From the NCBI RefSeq assembly GCF_032854445.1, contig NC_088300.1, positions 54,722,984 through 54,786,983 of the forward strand: a stretch of DNA of 64,000 nt, in the 5' to 3' direction. The DNA comes from Liolophura sinensis. Lineage: Eukaryota > Mollusca > Polyplacophora > Chitonida > Chitonidae. This document shows positions 1-15,229 of this stretch, in pieces. The notes beneath the pieces are model-generated. The model worked only from the letters and a program-made list of their open reading frames with translations, was not told the DNA's origin and did no database searches. A program made the translations under genes and the position numbers. Each line of letters begins with the position of its first letter. Within the stretch, counting starts at the first letter, position 1.

Positions 1-105
1 AGGGGATTTGATGCAGTTTCTTTCTAAGAATTCTTAAGAAACTTGGTAAAGTTTGAATCGGAGTTTGGATCACCTGTGTTGTTTGATTGCGGTTTGGTCA
101 GTGAC

Positions 106-2442
106 ATGATCAGTAAGGACCGGGAGGACGATGGCGTTGACCAGTCTACGGACTCTCACCTGCCGCCTGCCAAATTAGGGCAGGTACAGTCTCAAACCGA
201 GCCCGATGTGGCCAGCATGTCCCGACCTTCTCCCGTCGCTAATTCTGTCCCTGGGGACAAGACAAGTCTGGAAACAAGAGAAGAAGCCAAAGACAACTGT
301 GATAGTGTCCACAGTTTATTGGGCCGACCTTTCAACGGTGACTTAATCGCATCTCAAGTTTATTTGTGTATTACCTGTGGTCTAGAATTGGAAGACGCGG
401 ACAGTCTGCGACGTCACGAGCTTCACTGCTGTGCGCTCGACACCTCAACAAGCCTGCCTGGAGCGGCCATGAGTTTAGAAGAGGCCGAAGGTTTTCGGAA
501 GCTCGTGTGTGAGATCTGCCGAGCGTACTTCAGCGAGACAGATCATTTGCAAGAACACAAACTCTTACACTTGAATACCAGTAATGTTTGCTATCTTTGT
601 GACACCTTCTTTGCCAATCGCTACCTGTTGGCGCGTCACGTGGTCTGTCAACACAGCGAAAGGTTCGGGGTAAAGCAGAACGAGGAGGGTGTGCACGAGC
701 CTTACACGTGTGCCATCTGCATCCTGCGCTTCTCCACCCTCATCGCCTTGCAGGCTCATGAGGATTCCCACGGAGTTACCGAGAAGACACCTACCTGCCG
801 AATCTGTTCGGTAAGCAACTCCAGCCACCAGGCTCTCCAGTCGCACCTCAAATCCAACTTACACGCAGAGATGAAGCTCCAACTACAGAATTTGTTCACC
901 TGCATTGACTGTAGCACGGTTTTTCACTGCCGAGACGCGTACGCCATGCACATGATGATGCGGGCAAAGGACGAATCTTGCAAAAAGGCCCACAAAGTGA
1001 GGGTACAAACAGATGAGGAGGTGAAAAGCACACCTAGTATCGTTATAGTGAAGGAGGAACCCCCAGATACCGTTCCCTCATCGGAGTGCGCACACGGGAC
1101 CTCCTCCACTTCACTTCCTTCCCGGGCTGACACCTCCAGCCCTCTTGTCGGTCACCAGACCAAACTGGACTCCCCGACTGCCGGTAACACACAGGTGTGT
1201 CCTGGCTGTGGCATGCTGTGCTATGATTCCAACCATCTGTTGAGCCACCTTCGCTTATGTGGAAGTGTTTTGAATCCACAGGCTAATAATGACTGGGCAC
1301 AATCGCAGAATGGACTGGTGTTCAAATGGGCAGTGAATAAAACCTATTCCTTGCACTTACCAACTGCAATGAGTCGTAAAGAGAAAAGGTGTTTCCACTG
1401 CCACAAATCTTTCTTGGACCAGGACGATTTGGCCATGCACGTGATGTCGGACCACTCTCGCGAGATCACGGACTCCGATCGGACCAGCAGCCCACCAACC
1501 AATCCCCGGGGATGGCAAAGTTCGGACAGAAATGGAGAGTGTCCTTTGATTGTTTATTCGCCCCACAGCGTGGCTGTTCTTGGGTCGAGCGATCATCAAG
1601 TGAGCCCGTCAGTGGGTTTGAGCCACCATTTAGTCTCTCAGGAGAAAGGCACCACTCCACAGCCAACAGATTCGGCTGGGAAGGAGAAAGTTCGGGGAGG
1701 AGACTTGTCTCCATCACAAAAAAGTCCAACTTTCTCGCAGACTTCTCCATCGGAATGCACAGGATCTCAAGAAAAGTTTACAGACGAGAATTGTGGCGGT
1801 AAAAAAAGGCGTAGGGGCCTGTCGCCTACAGCACCGTTCTCCCCAAATCAAAATTCGCACGATAATCGCTCGCGATCTGCTGAACTCAGCTACACAAGTG
1901 CCGAGGAGCCAGGGGTCAAACGACCACACATGTCCACTCCCCCAGGTGTGCGTTCCGGCATAACTATCAGTCCGTTAGACTTGAGCCAAGGTTTCCGGGA
2001 TGCTGAACCGCCCGAGAGTGGGCGAAGACAAGACATTAGTGACAACATTAAGCGAGAGATGACAGTGGATGGTCGGGGAGATGGTTGTCAGGCTGCTTTG
2101 GGTGAAATACCTATATCACCGACTCACTCTTGCAGAAATCAAGAAAGTGACTCTAGAAAAGCGGACGGAAGTTTAAAAATCGCGCTCGCTAGTGAAGTAT
2201 CGACCGAAGTGGTAGACAACTCTGCTCTTGGCGAGGACGAAGAACCGCCTATAATACAGCTGCTTTTAGACAACAGTAAAAACTTGTTTCAATGCCCTCA
2301 CTGTAAAATTGTGTATATGGACAGAACCCTTTATTGTCTCCATATGGGACTCCATAACGTGAACAATCCTTGGCAGTGTAATATGTGCGGAAAGTCTTTT
2401 CAGTCCGTGCACCAATTTTCTTCTCACGTTTTACACTTTTAA
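106..2442 (+). CDS. C2H2 zinc-finger transcription regulator, Ikaros/Hunchback-like C-terminus (last coding exon)
   Basis: Probable nuclear DNA-binding regulator. The frame is open from base 28 (stop at 25-27); the first ATG is at 106, but AG sites at 27-28 and 37-38 make it likely that this is a 3' exon joined to exons outside the window. Numbering from base 43, C2H2-type or degenerate fingers start near residues 109, 156, 183, 223, 252, 287, 386 and 450. After a long Ser/Pro-rich linker come two closely spaced fingers (751-775 and 779-797) of the Ikaros/Hunchback dimerisation type (CPHC..LHMGLH, CNMC..SSH), ending two residues before the stop. The linker holds a basic KKRRR stretch (587-591), a PLDLS motif (644-648) matching the CtBP-binding consensus, and VKEE and IKRE sites fitting SUMO-acceptor consensus. 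Function as a CtBP-recruiting repressor is inference; I cannot assign an orthologue. Confidence 0.85.
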   Translation: MISKDREDDGVDQSTDSHLPPAKLGQVQSQTEPDVASMSRPSPVANSVPGDKTSLETREEAKDNCDSVHSLLGRPFNGDLIASQVYLCITCGLELEDADSLRRHELHCCALDTSTSLPGAAMSLEEAEGFRKLVCEICRAYFSETDHLQEHKLLHLNTSNVCYLCDTFFANRYLLARHVVCQHSERFGVKQNEEGVHEPYTCAICILRFSTLIALQAHEDSHGVTEKTPTCRICSVSNSSHQALQSHLKSNLHAEMKLQLQNLFTCIDCSTVFHCRDAYAMHMMMRAKDESCKKAHKVRVQTDEEVKSTPSIVIVKEEPPDTVPSSECAHGTSSTSLPSRADTSSPLVGHQTKLDSPTAGNTQVCPGCGMLCYDSNHLLSHLRLCGSVLNPQANNDWAQSQNGLVFKWAVNKTYSLHLPTAMSRKEKRCFHCHKSFLDQDDLAMHVMSDHSREITDSDRTSSPPTNPRGWQSSDRNGECPLIVYSPHSVAVLGSSDHQVSPSVGLSHHLVSQEKGTTPQPTDSAGKEKVRGGDLSPSQKSPTFSQTSPSECTGSQEKFTDENCGGKKRRRGLSPTAPFSPNQNSHDNRSRSAELSYTSAEEPGVKRPHMSTPPGVRSGITISPLDLSQGFRDAEPPESGRRQDISDNIKREMTVDGRGDGCQAALGEIPISPTHSCRNQESDSRKADGSLKIALASEVSTEVVDNSALGEDEEPPIIQLLLDNSKNLFQCPHCKIVYMDRTLYCLHMGLHNVNNPWQCNMCGKSFQSVHQFSSHVLHF

Positions 2443-3665
2443 AAATTCAACCAGAAGCTATTCTCTAAATCCACGTTTTCACCTGAAACTTTTCTGGCAA
2501 TGTTTTCAGTACATTATTAAAAAGTACAGGTGTGCATTGCTCTGTTAAAGCAGTGGATTAGCCATCTTCGTTATCGATTAACGGTAATGAATAAGCACAA
2601 ATGTATTAATGTTACCAGGTTGGAAGGCCAACGGCCCGTTTCTATGCGCCTTTGCGCCGTCTTATCTATACAGAATTTACTTTGCGTGGAAGACATAAGG
2701 TCGAGTTTGCCATGAGGACAGATATGCTAGACAGAACCAGCACTTAAAATTATGATCAACAAAACTTAAAAATGTGATAAAGCAACATTTGATGACTGGG
2801 GAGATGAACCCATTCAAATACCAAGAAGCAAACGTATATGTCTAGATACCTGAATATTAAAGTTGAGATAAAGAAAAAATGTCGAAATTTTGAACTAATG
2901 AGTCACGGCTGGTTTTGCCATTTTCTAAATTTCTATTGCTTTACAGTACGTTCAAGTCAGGATTGTCACAGCTAAACTTTTTCTGAGGTATCGCTAAGAT
3001 TTATCTGGTATGGGCTTTTTCTTTCTCGTAATGACGTATTTGGAAAGGCTGAAGATATAAAAATAGACCTATCCACAGAGCGTTGGTGTTGGTGCCAAGA
3101 TCTTTACTTTTTAATCAGGCCTGTCATCACTTTTCCAACGTGGTAATCTGAAAGATTCGTCGATGACGGTATGCTTTGTAGCAGCCATGTTTTATCCTTT
3201 TTTTGGTCATTGTCCTTTATCTCAGTTTTATTCCATGCCATTCCAAACACAAATTGTTGTCTCATACTTTTGATCTAAAACCCTCAGTGTGACACTTGTA
3301 GATTTAAAATCAAATTTGAACATCATTTCAAGTCTTCTTAATGTTTAATCCAATGCAAAAACGGATCTTGGTATTACATTTGTCAAGTTGTTTCTAAACA
3401 TAACATTGTTAAAGGCATTTAATTCATTAATAATAAATGTAAATTGGACAGTGTTCAACTTGGGTTTTTTCTTAATGATAAGCCAGTGGCAGGAATGATA
3501 GGTTTACATGCAGTGAACGTTATTTACTAATTATATTACAACATTTTGATATCGTACAATCCTGATTACTTCTGTGATTAACAGTATGTACAGCTTAACA
3601 CATCTTTATCCTCTTTAACAGTAATTCATGTGTTAATTCATCAATAAACCATTCCAACAATAACA
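2443..3665 (+). other. Probable 3' UTR of the zinc-finger gene
   Basis: AT-rich non-coding sequence follows the stop. AATAAA occurs at 3432-3437 and again at 3643-3648. The second is followed within 25 bases by a T/G-rich run, the usual layout of a cleavage and polyadenylation site, so the transcript probably ends near 3665. Confidence 0.55.
3643..3648 (+). terminator. Polyadenylation signal AATAAA
   Basis: Canonical hexamer with a downstream run of T and TTTGTTTTGT, matching a poly(A) site with its GU-rich element. Placed 1.2 kb after the zinc-finger stop codon. Confidence 0.5.
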
Positions 3666-3669
3666 GTTT

Positions 3670-6039
3670 GCTTGTTTTTTTTTGTTTTGTCCAATATTTG
3701 GTAATTTTGATCTAAGTTGCATTTATATTCTGTAATGCATGTATTTTATTCATTATTCATTTGCACGCTTGGTGTGTTTAATACCGCTCTCAAGAATCTT
3801 GAGGAAACCGGAGTGCTACAGTAAAAATGTAGCAACTTTGGTCACTTATACACGTAGGACATCCTAATGAGACACTAAATTTGTGGCCACTGTATGTTCT
3901 GTAAAAAGATATTGAAGCTGAAGACGGATGACCTGGTACAAAAGGGGTTCCCATCCTGTACTGACTTAGTCGATGTTAGACTATGTTATACACCAAATGC
4001 TTTTTCATTGCTTCTTTTGGTTAGGTGAAAATTCCAAGTAAAGGAAAGTGAAAAAGAGATATAACTACATTCATTTAATAAGATCACAAAAATTGGTTAA
4101 TTACATGTCGGATTAGAAAACTGTAACCCCATAAACTTCAAGACGAATTAATTGTTGATTCAAGTCAAGGTCATCAATGGTCGTTAAATACAGTCAGTCC
4201 AGGTTAGATAGAGCGATGTCTTCTGAGACGGGGACGGAAAAGGATGCTTTTATTCTTTTTCTTTCCTACAGCATTTAATATTCTATTTGCTTATTTATTT
4301 CATTGGTGTTACTCAAGAATATTTCACTTATACCACTACGGCTAGCATTACGGTGAGAAAAAAAACGGGCAGAGATGATGTGTAAGTGTTTAAGGACAAG
4401 GCGCTTTCATTCCAGAATATTTGATGATAACATGCGTTATACATGATACACCAATGTTGCCTAAATATAACCATGTGGACACATTGCTTCAGCGAGGATA
4501 TTATTGTGTTGTCATTTAAAAGACGTAACATATATTTTCGACATTCGCTCTTGGAAAAAATAATACAGAAGTGCATCTGTCTATTAGGAACGATGGTTAA
4601 GACATTGGTTATCTAGCTGAGTTAAGCAGAAGGACTTAGCTTTCGCTTGTCCCAACAGGCGGCGGATCAGATCGTGTCAGTCGCCATCATTTTGTGCTTT
4701 AAAGCCTACTAAATACCTGCTGGCTTGCGAAGAACCGTGGAAGGTATATATTTTAGCATTTACTTGTACATTATTCAGTCATGGCCTCAACTGATATTTA
4801 ATAATGTATGGCAATTGTGTCTCGCCATTGATTGATCATCTCCCAAGTTGCTCACGCTGCGCAAAGCCTTTCGACAAGGTATACAGCGTCGTTAATAATT
4901 GACTGCCCGGGAGTGAGGGCTGAAAACCCTCTCCACGATGACTTCGTTTTGAGATTTAAATTATTCAACGTGGAGCTAAAAAGAGCCGACGTGGCGCAAG
5001 TTGTCCACAGGAGAAGCACAGGTCGTCAAAACGCGTGGGTAACACCGGCGAACAATGACCGGATGGCTACATCCAGCCTCCTGTTCTAACACGGGACACC
5101 GATTGACATGGTAATAAATAAATTGGCAAGTCTTCGTTGTAAACAACTGGTCAGCCGTGACCATGTTCCGATAAAGGGAAGAAGAAATCTCTTCATCGTC
5201 CCACACGCTTCTGGATTTCCGGACATAGCTATAAACATATTGTCTATACTTCGTTCTAACGAGTGGATGAACATGTATCCGGAAAGGTCAAAATAAATAA
5301 ATAATTAGCCAATACTCGTTTAAAAAAAACTGGTTCTGTATCCTTGGATCGATATTTGTTTTTAATTCATTAACATTTCACTGATCAACGGATATAGCAA
5401 ACCTTTTATTTCCAATCACTATGGAGTTAATCTGTGGGACGAGAAGACATGACAAGTAGTTCGTCATATATGCCTATATGTATGTAGATTTCTTGTAGGG
5501 TACAGTGTAGACAGCTGACAGGTCGATACCTCATACTAGCAGATTATTAATCATGCAGATAAGTACCACAATTACCACGCCCATAGCCCCTGTGCACAGT
5601 TTCCAACCTGGGTTACTAAACCATGAAGTATCTAATTAGGTTGTCTATACCACATGGTATGGCAGCTGTAGGCGGCAACCGCTGCTGACCATGCAAGCTA
5701 CTACAAAATAAGCTATTTCTATTTTGTGGCTTTATTTATGTCAACCTCGGGGCAGGGAAGATTGTCCTATAATCACCTCCGTACTGCGTTACTTAAATAC
5801 GCTAAAGCACCCATCTATCCAGTCAATTAATCAGCAAATCACGCAATCAATTCATTAATATACCCAATCGCAACCAATTATAATCAATGTTATAAACTGG
5901 TCAAAAAGGAAATAACTGACAGTTACCTTCGTATGATTATATTTATTTTCATTGAGATCAATGCAAACCAATAATGTGGGATAAATTAAAAAAATTTTCT
6001 TAGCTATATACTATATATTAGCATATGTTTTACAGTATG
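3670..6039. other. No gene seen; AT-rich intergenic
   Basis: Only short ORFs without recognisable domains. One decayed SINE piece lies at about 4286-4362; nothing else is supported. Confidence 0.5.
4286..4362 (-). mobile_element. SINE-1 3' fragment
   Basis: Read on the minus strand it holds the SINE-1 3' end: the TAATGCTGGCC-like block, the GTGAAATATTCTTGAGTA block and a TAAATAA tail, all diverged. Confidence 0.6.
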
Positions 6040-6513
6040 TTTTACCCTATAAATATTTATTACATGCAGTAGTTCAGTATTTCCACTTGTTATAGTAGGC
6101 CTCTATTTATGTTTCATGCAGTAGATACCGATATTTGTTACAGTAAACCCCTGTTGATGTTTATTACAGCAGGCCCCAACCAATATTCTTCCACGGAGGA
6201 TCACTATAAATATTTATTACAGCAGGCCCCCATTGATGTCTGTCACTGTGTAGGCTCCTGTTGGTGTTTGTTACCGTAGATCACTATCAAAATTCTTTTA
6301 CAGAAGACCACATTTAATATTTGTTACTGTAGGCCCATATTTGTTACAGGAGGCCCCTATCAATATTCTTTTTCAGAAGGCCACTGTTAATGTTTGTTAC
6401 AGTTGGCCCGTATTGTATTTGTTAAAGAATAAGCCCTTATCAACATTTCATACAGTAGTTACAACATGTATTAACATTTGTTATAGCAGGTCTTATCAAG
6501 TATAGGTCCATAT
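6040..6513 (+). repeat. Degenerate minisatellite, about 30-bp unit (left part)
   Basis: A loosely conserved unit of the form ATGTTTGTTACAGTAGGCCC recurs about every 25-40 bases. It breaks off at the foldback element and resumes beyond it, so it was one array before the insertion. Each unit contains TTTRTTACAG, which looks like a 3' splice site, but no gene is seen on this strand. Confidence 0.7.
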
Positions 6514-7070
6514 TTAAGGTGGAGAAAACATAAAATTGTCACAAAGTTCAGATGAAAGAGTGCGAAAAGTTATTCCTAAATGTGGTCTTCAATATTCTTT
6601 CCGATTTTTCCTTAAGGAGAAAAAGACACTTGAAAATAATTTTTGTATGGTGTGTATTTGATATGTATAATCTTTGTTCAAAACAGGTTTAATAAATATT
6701 TTTGCACCAGAATTTGTTCTTTTCAGCTCACAAATGTATTAAATCTCAGTTTGGATCATATTTATATTTTTAATATATTCTTAAATATTATCATTATTTA
6801 GGTTAAATGCACATGTTTCGATATAAACAACAAATTTGCATTCAAATAAATTTATTACACAAGCATCACATCCTTATTTGGAACATTATTATGCAACAAC
6901 AATAAATACCAAAAGTTGGTCCCAAATACCCAACATACAAAAATATTTTTAAATACCCTTTTCTCTTGAAAAAAAAAATCACCAAAAATATTAAAGATCA
7001 TATTTGCAAATAAGTTTTGACGGTCTTTCATCTGATTTTGGCGTCATTTTTATGTTTTCTTCTCCTTTAA
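6514..7070. mobile_element. Foldback / MITE-like element with long inverted repeats
   Basis: The ends are inverted copies: GGTGGAGAAAACATAAAA on the left matches the reverse complement of the right end near 7035-7066, and both share TCAGATGAAAGA further in. Similarity continues inwards for well over 100 bases on each side, so most of the 557-bp element could fold as one hairpin. It is bounded by TTAA at 6514-6517 and 7067-7070, the target duplication of piggyBac-type transposons. It has no ORF, so it would be non-autonomous. Confidence 0.65.
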
Positions 7071-7215
7071 TTTGTCACAGTAGGCTTCCGTTAATGATTG
7101 CCACAGAGGGTTTCCAACAACATTTTTACAGCAGGCTTTATCAGGTAAGCCCATATTAATATTTGTCAAAGTAGGCTTCCATTGATGTTTGCTACAGTGG
7201 CTTGCCAACAACATT
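7071..7215 (+). repeat. Degenerate minisatellite (right part, after the foldback element)
   Basis: Further diverged copies of the GTTACAGTAGGC unit resume directly after the element: TTTGTCACAGTAGGCTTCCG, TTTTTACAGCAGGC and TTTGTCAAAGTAGGCTTCC. Confidence 0.6.
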
Positions 7216-8682
7216 CGTTACATTCGACCACCAATGACGGGATATTTTTTAGTGGAAGGCCATTGCAACAGCAAATATAACCTGTTACATGGTGATGATA
7301 ATACATTCTCAGAGAATATGACAAGAACAGACATTTTTGAGACAAAGTTTTTCACGAATAAAAGCCAATTGCTGCAGTCCTTAACAACGTATGGATACTT
7401 TTTGTGATGAGGAAAATCATTCGCGTGAACAAAATCGATCCTAAATAATCTGGAATTTCGCTTCATCCCCAAGTCCCTGGAGGCCTAGGATTAACGTTAA
7501 AGGGCTTGACGGTGAATTCTTGACATAGCTATATAGTTGAACAAGAAAACCAAGTTGAACATCGTCATACTAAATACCAGCTCTGTACTTTTGTTTGGCT
7601 ACTGGCTGTTTAGGCTGCCTGCCTGCCTTCTCTATCAATTATTCTTCACCGTGTAACTCTTTTGAAAGGAGAAACTTTCTGCTAATGTTCTTTTATCCGG
7701 CTCACTGTCCTCTACCAATGAAAACATAGCTTTGAGAAGGGAAAGAAGCTGGTGATATTTGTTGGCGCATGGCACAATGGTATAAAAGTTGCATGCTAAT
7801 CGGGACTAGGGACAGGCTACACAGAGCTGACCTTTCAAACGGGAAATCACAAGAGAGTGCGCACCACTTTTGGAGGCCCCTGAGTAATTAAACACAGATA
7901 ACACCCTCGTTGGAACTTTGTTCAATTTTTCATAACATCCTGCATCAGTACTCAATATTTGATGACCATCTCTCCGCGCATACGTATATTATTGTAAATA
8001 ATGAATACCGGGGAAAGCAGTGCATATCATGTTGAGGCAGCTAAAGCTCTGTGCCAACAGTGCTGCCTTGTATGTGAGATGGACTGACGGAGTGGCAGAA
8101 AGTGGGACCTATCTGAGAGTCGGGAGAGGACAGGATGCGCCACTTCCCCTGTTTAACAGGCCCAGGAGTCCATAGCAGCTTCCGTGACTCTTTTGTCTCC
8201 CTGCTTCCCCGTCTATGGCTCTTGGTTTCTGTAGTAAACAGTATCTTCTGTTTTATTGATGCATTTGCCAGTGGCTATAATTGAAACAGAAATGCATTAG
8301 ATCAATTATACATAAGCATACGGCTTCTGTCGTGTTGTCAGTCCATCACGTGATGGGCTCCTCTAAAAGTATAGAAGCGGCCCTAAATAGTCAATAACCT
8401 GGTCCATTATACACAAATTATCAAATATCATACAGGAAATCCTTCAGACTCGCACTGTGTGACTGGCTTTTTTCTCTCATTTATTCATAAAGTGGAATTA
8501 TACGACATCGGAGATTTAAGGTCAACTTAAGTAGTTAAATGGACGATTCATATATTTTAAACATCCTCAACAGCATGGCCTCTTCCTTCGTTGGCAAGAT
8601 GTTGGCATCTTGTACGTTCAGATGATTAATACCAAGGACTGTGCACGTGTAAGCTTTATTTTTTTCATTTATTTATTCGTTA
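7216..8682. other. No gene seen
   Basis: Overlapping ORFs on both strands at 7189-7472 are under 90 codons and show no domain or splice context. No repeat is recognised. Confidence 0.45.
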
Positions 8683-8985
8683 CCGCTTCGATGGCCTAAT
8701 GGTTAGAGCGCCCACCTCGAAGTCCGGAAGTCCCGGATCAAACCCAGGGTCAGGTCATACCGAAGATTTCGAAAAATGGTACTTGTTGCTGAGAGGTTAG
8801 AGCAAGGAAACACGACCGGTTGGCCCAGTGTCAGTATAATGTGAATGGGTGGGGTGTCATGTCTTGTGTCTTCGGCATGATACTTCAGTGGCGGAAGCAC
8901 TTTGGCGGCATGTAGAAATACATAATGACTGAAAAACTGTTAAGTACGACGTTAGGGCCCAAGCATTCATTCCTTCTATATAGTG
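8683..8985 (+). mobile_element. tRNA-headed SINE (SINE-3)
   Basis: The head GATGGCCTAATGGTTAGAGC is A-box-like and is followed by a B-box-like GGATCAAACCC. The middle (GTTGGCCCAGTGTCAGTATAATG) and the tail (AAGTACGACGTTAGGGCCCAAG, then CATTCATTC) are related to SINE-2, so this is a sister family with a different tRNA head. Confidence 0.75.
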
Positions 8986-10255
8986 TCCGATTGATTCCAG
9001 ACCAGAAAAAAGAATCTTAGTCCGTGATCACTTTTGCGTCATGATTCCAGGTGAATGTTCTGCTTCGTCAGATATTTGAACCATTGAATCAGATTGCTTG
9101 GTTCGTGACACAGACGGACCCTTCAGTTAAAATATGGGTGGACGATTTTCAGCATACAACTGTTAAATAATCCCTCTAAAATATTAACAGGACTTGTTGA
9201 ATTTTTAACCATTATAGCCGTTTACATAAACAAGAATCATACTTCCATGTTGTACCATTGTTTGCCGATGGCACCGCCTGTCACGCAAAACCTTCCAGAA
9301 GCTGTTCAGTCATGACTAGTACACGCTAACTCCCTATTAACCGGTTTCGTTTCACCAAAATCAACTGTCCTTGACACGTGAGTTCTGGTGAAGTCAACCA
9401 ACCCAGACAAACCTGTCAGCATAGATCACGGTGTGGGACAGACATATACTGTTTTTGTAGACCTACAGGCAAAAGGCTTTACAGTGTCAAGGAGTGTCTT
9501 ATGAAAAACCTACCTTTTCCACAATGAAATATTCGACTGATCACCTCGTTAGAACCACTAAACCACACGAGATTCTTTGAATCAGAACATGAATTATTGG
9601 CATATGATGGCACTTGGTCAAGGGTCAGTGTATTTAGAATATTCAACATAAAAAAAGCAGGAAAAAAATGGTACATCAAGTACTGGTCGATCCGAAGTCA
9701 ATATGGTCGAATGGACATCATGTATGGTACGAGAATATTGTGGCTGTGTAGGACCTTATGCCTGCTGTAAATATACTGTGGCTGGGTGTGGCGTTTGGTG
9801 TCTATATACTCCGCTATTAGACTACATTGTTTTTGTAACATAATTTCCTAACAACCTGTAAACAATTTCAGAAAGAGGGTTAACAGTAAAGTCAGTAGCA
9901 GTTTAGCTAACTGGCGCCATCCTCCGTCAAAACATCTTGAACTCCGCCCAATATCCAGCAGGCCACTGGTTTTGGAATGATAATGAGGTCACCAGAGGCA
10001 GTGAGGGTATATGGACTTTCAACATATCCATGCGTAGACATTGTGACTAACGGCAATTTTTGTCACGAGTATGACTGATTTTACAGACAGCTGGACATGG
10101 GCGACGGGCTAAAAGAAACAGACTGCTGCTGTCAATACACTGCAACTGGGTTGTACTTGGCGTGTGGTGTCCGGCTGGGGACCTCATGTCTTGGTGTTAG
10201 TATACTGTGTTTGATTGAGGGCCTCATGTCTGGTGACAGTATACTGTGTCTGTGT
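8986..10255. other. No gene seen
   Basis: Short unsupported ORFs only. From about 10140 the sequence begins to show degenerate copies of the 76-bp satellite that follows. Confidence 0.4.
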
Positions 10256-10857
10256 GGGGCGTCATGTGTGATGTAAGTACACTATGGCTGTGCCAGGCGT
10301 CTTCTCTCGTGTCATTGTACTGTAACATGTGTGATGTCAGTACACAATGGCTGTGCCAGGTGTCTCCTCTCGTGCCATTGTACTGTAACTGGGTGGGGCG
10401 TCATTTGTGATGTCAGTACACTGTAGCTGTGCCAGGCATCTTCTCTCGTGTCAGTGTACCGCGACTGGGTGGGGCGTCATTTGTGATGTCAGTACACTGT
10501 AGCTGTGCCAGGCATCTTCTCTCGTGTCAGTGTACCGCGACTGGGTGGGGCGTCATGTGTGATGTCAGTACAATGTAGCTGTGCCAGGCATCTTCTCTCG
10601 TGTCAGTGTACCGCGACTGGGTGGGGCGTCATGTGTGATGTCAGTACACTGTGGCTGTGCCAGGCGTCTTCTCTCGTGTCAGTGTACCGCGACTGGGTGG
10701 GGCGTCATGTGTGATGTCAGTACACTGTGGCTGTGCCAGGCGTCTTCTCTCGTGTCAGTGTACCGCGACTGGGTGGGGCGTGATGTGTGATGTCAGTACA
10801 ATGTGACTGTGCCAGACGTCTTCTCTCGTGTCAGTGTACCGTGACTGGGATGGGCCG
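10256..10857 (+). repeat. 76-bp tandem satellite
   Basis: About eight copies of a unit running GGGCGTCATGTGTGATGTCA through GTGTACCGCGACTGGGTG. The last copies are nearly identical, the first ones diverged or shortened. The repeat makes 69-codon ORFs offset by 76 bases, which are artefacts. Confidence 0.9.
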
Positions 10858-12470
10858 GGGAGGTTAGGAAGTAACACTGGCAAAATAATTTCAGTTCAAT
10901 CCAAAACAGACAAAATGCTGATATATTTTAACTAGTTGTAAACTAGCAGTGCAGAAATGTACAGTGCATCAGCAACCTAAAATGTGTGTATGGCAGTGTT
11001 ACCCAATCAGTGCTCCTTCACTTTTAAGTTTGGAAGCAAATCTTGGACCCATTTGCCTGAATTGTGCATACGTAATATACCCAACCATTCGGTATGAGAA
11101 GGTATGAATCCACACGTGGAAACAGGCATTAGTACATTCGTATACCATCCATCAACTATATTCGGGTCAATAATCGCATGACAAATTTCTAAAGCACAAT
11201 CTACCAAAGAAACTAAGAAAGTTGAAACTACGAATCGCACTTCGGCCGCCACCTGAAAGAAAAATTTTGGGGAAAAGCCTCGGCCCTCCATGCATTCGGC
11301 AAATCGTTTCGTCTGAACGCAGCTAAAATGACTGGAATCAAAAACGGCGGGTGGTCAAGGCTGACCGGGTTTTCAGTTACTGACGAAAATATCTGCGCAT
11401 TGGACATTATAAACAAGGGATGTGTGCCTAGTACATACATATGTATATAAGGTACAAAACCGATTTGAAATCTTAATGGCTGGAAACTATAGTTTAGAAT
11501 TTCCGAAACATTGCTGAAGTGCATTTTATACCTTTAATTCTTTATATGCATTGTACGGCATCAGAAAATGGGTTGCTGAATAAGAGCGCCTGTGGATCAA
11601 ACGTAATTAACAGAGGGTAAAACCACGGAGTTAACCATGATAAAACGTCGCGGCCTGATGTACCTCATAAGTAAGCCAAATATCAAATTCTTTTTTAACA
11701 ACGATTACTAAAAATATTTCTGAAATCGTGACATATTAACAGATAAGCGGTGTGATGTGACGTTTCAGAAACAAGATCACGCAATCCGGTGTCCTCTCTA
11801 TTGATCATCTATATATTAATCACGATTCTCAAGGCGAATCACAAGAATACAGCATCATGCCATTAAATAACCTTTATCACATTTCAACACATTCTTAAAC
11901 GGTGATATTTAGGCAGATCTAAGATGTGATGATTTACAAACACAATTTGCGACACTTAATGGCGATACTTGGCACTGTCAACAGTTTTCCTAAAAGAATA
12001 ATGCAATGAAATCTAAGAACAGAAACTGTTCAATCTCTGGCTCTCGTCTACTGTGACTTAACGTTACGTTGTTCATACCTCACAAATGAGCATTGCATGG
12101 AACCTTACACATTAAAACGAAGTGTCTAATGCAAGCGTGATTTCTGAGATATAGGTCAGTCCACTTAACAGCTCAGAATAGAAGACGACAGCAATACATC
12201 ACAGATGTCCGGTGGGAAATATGCACGTCACAGGTGGTAGCAAGTGGAAGCCAACACGATTAACCCGTTAAGACAGGAGGTATTTGGAGGCGAGCTATGG
12301 GTATATCAATGATCATGTTATAAAACTAACAATGTCATTATTCACACCTGTCCCTTGATCTAGTTAACACGTTGGCGCCATCAGTATTGATCTGCCGCCT
12401 TCACTTTTTTCGGCCGGGTTTAAATCGGGACATTTGACTGATGATAGCTTGACGAGTCTTGCACCTGGTG
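10858..12470. other. No gene seen
   Basis: Minus-strand ORFs at 11007-11524 are under 100 codons and carry no recognised motif. Nothing else is supported. Confidence 0.4.
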
Positions 12471-12471
12471 A

Positions 12472-15229
<2,758 letters not shown>

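Noticed and set aside
10505-10790. Two 69-codon ORFs offset by 76 bases
   Set aside because: Products of the 76-bp satellite.
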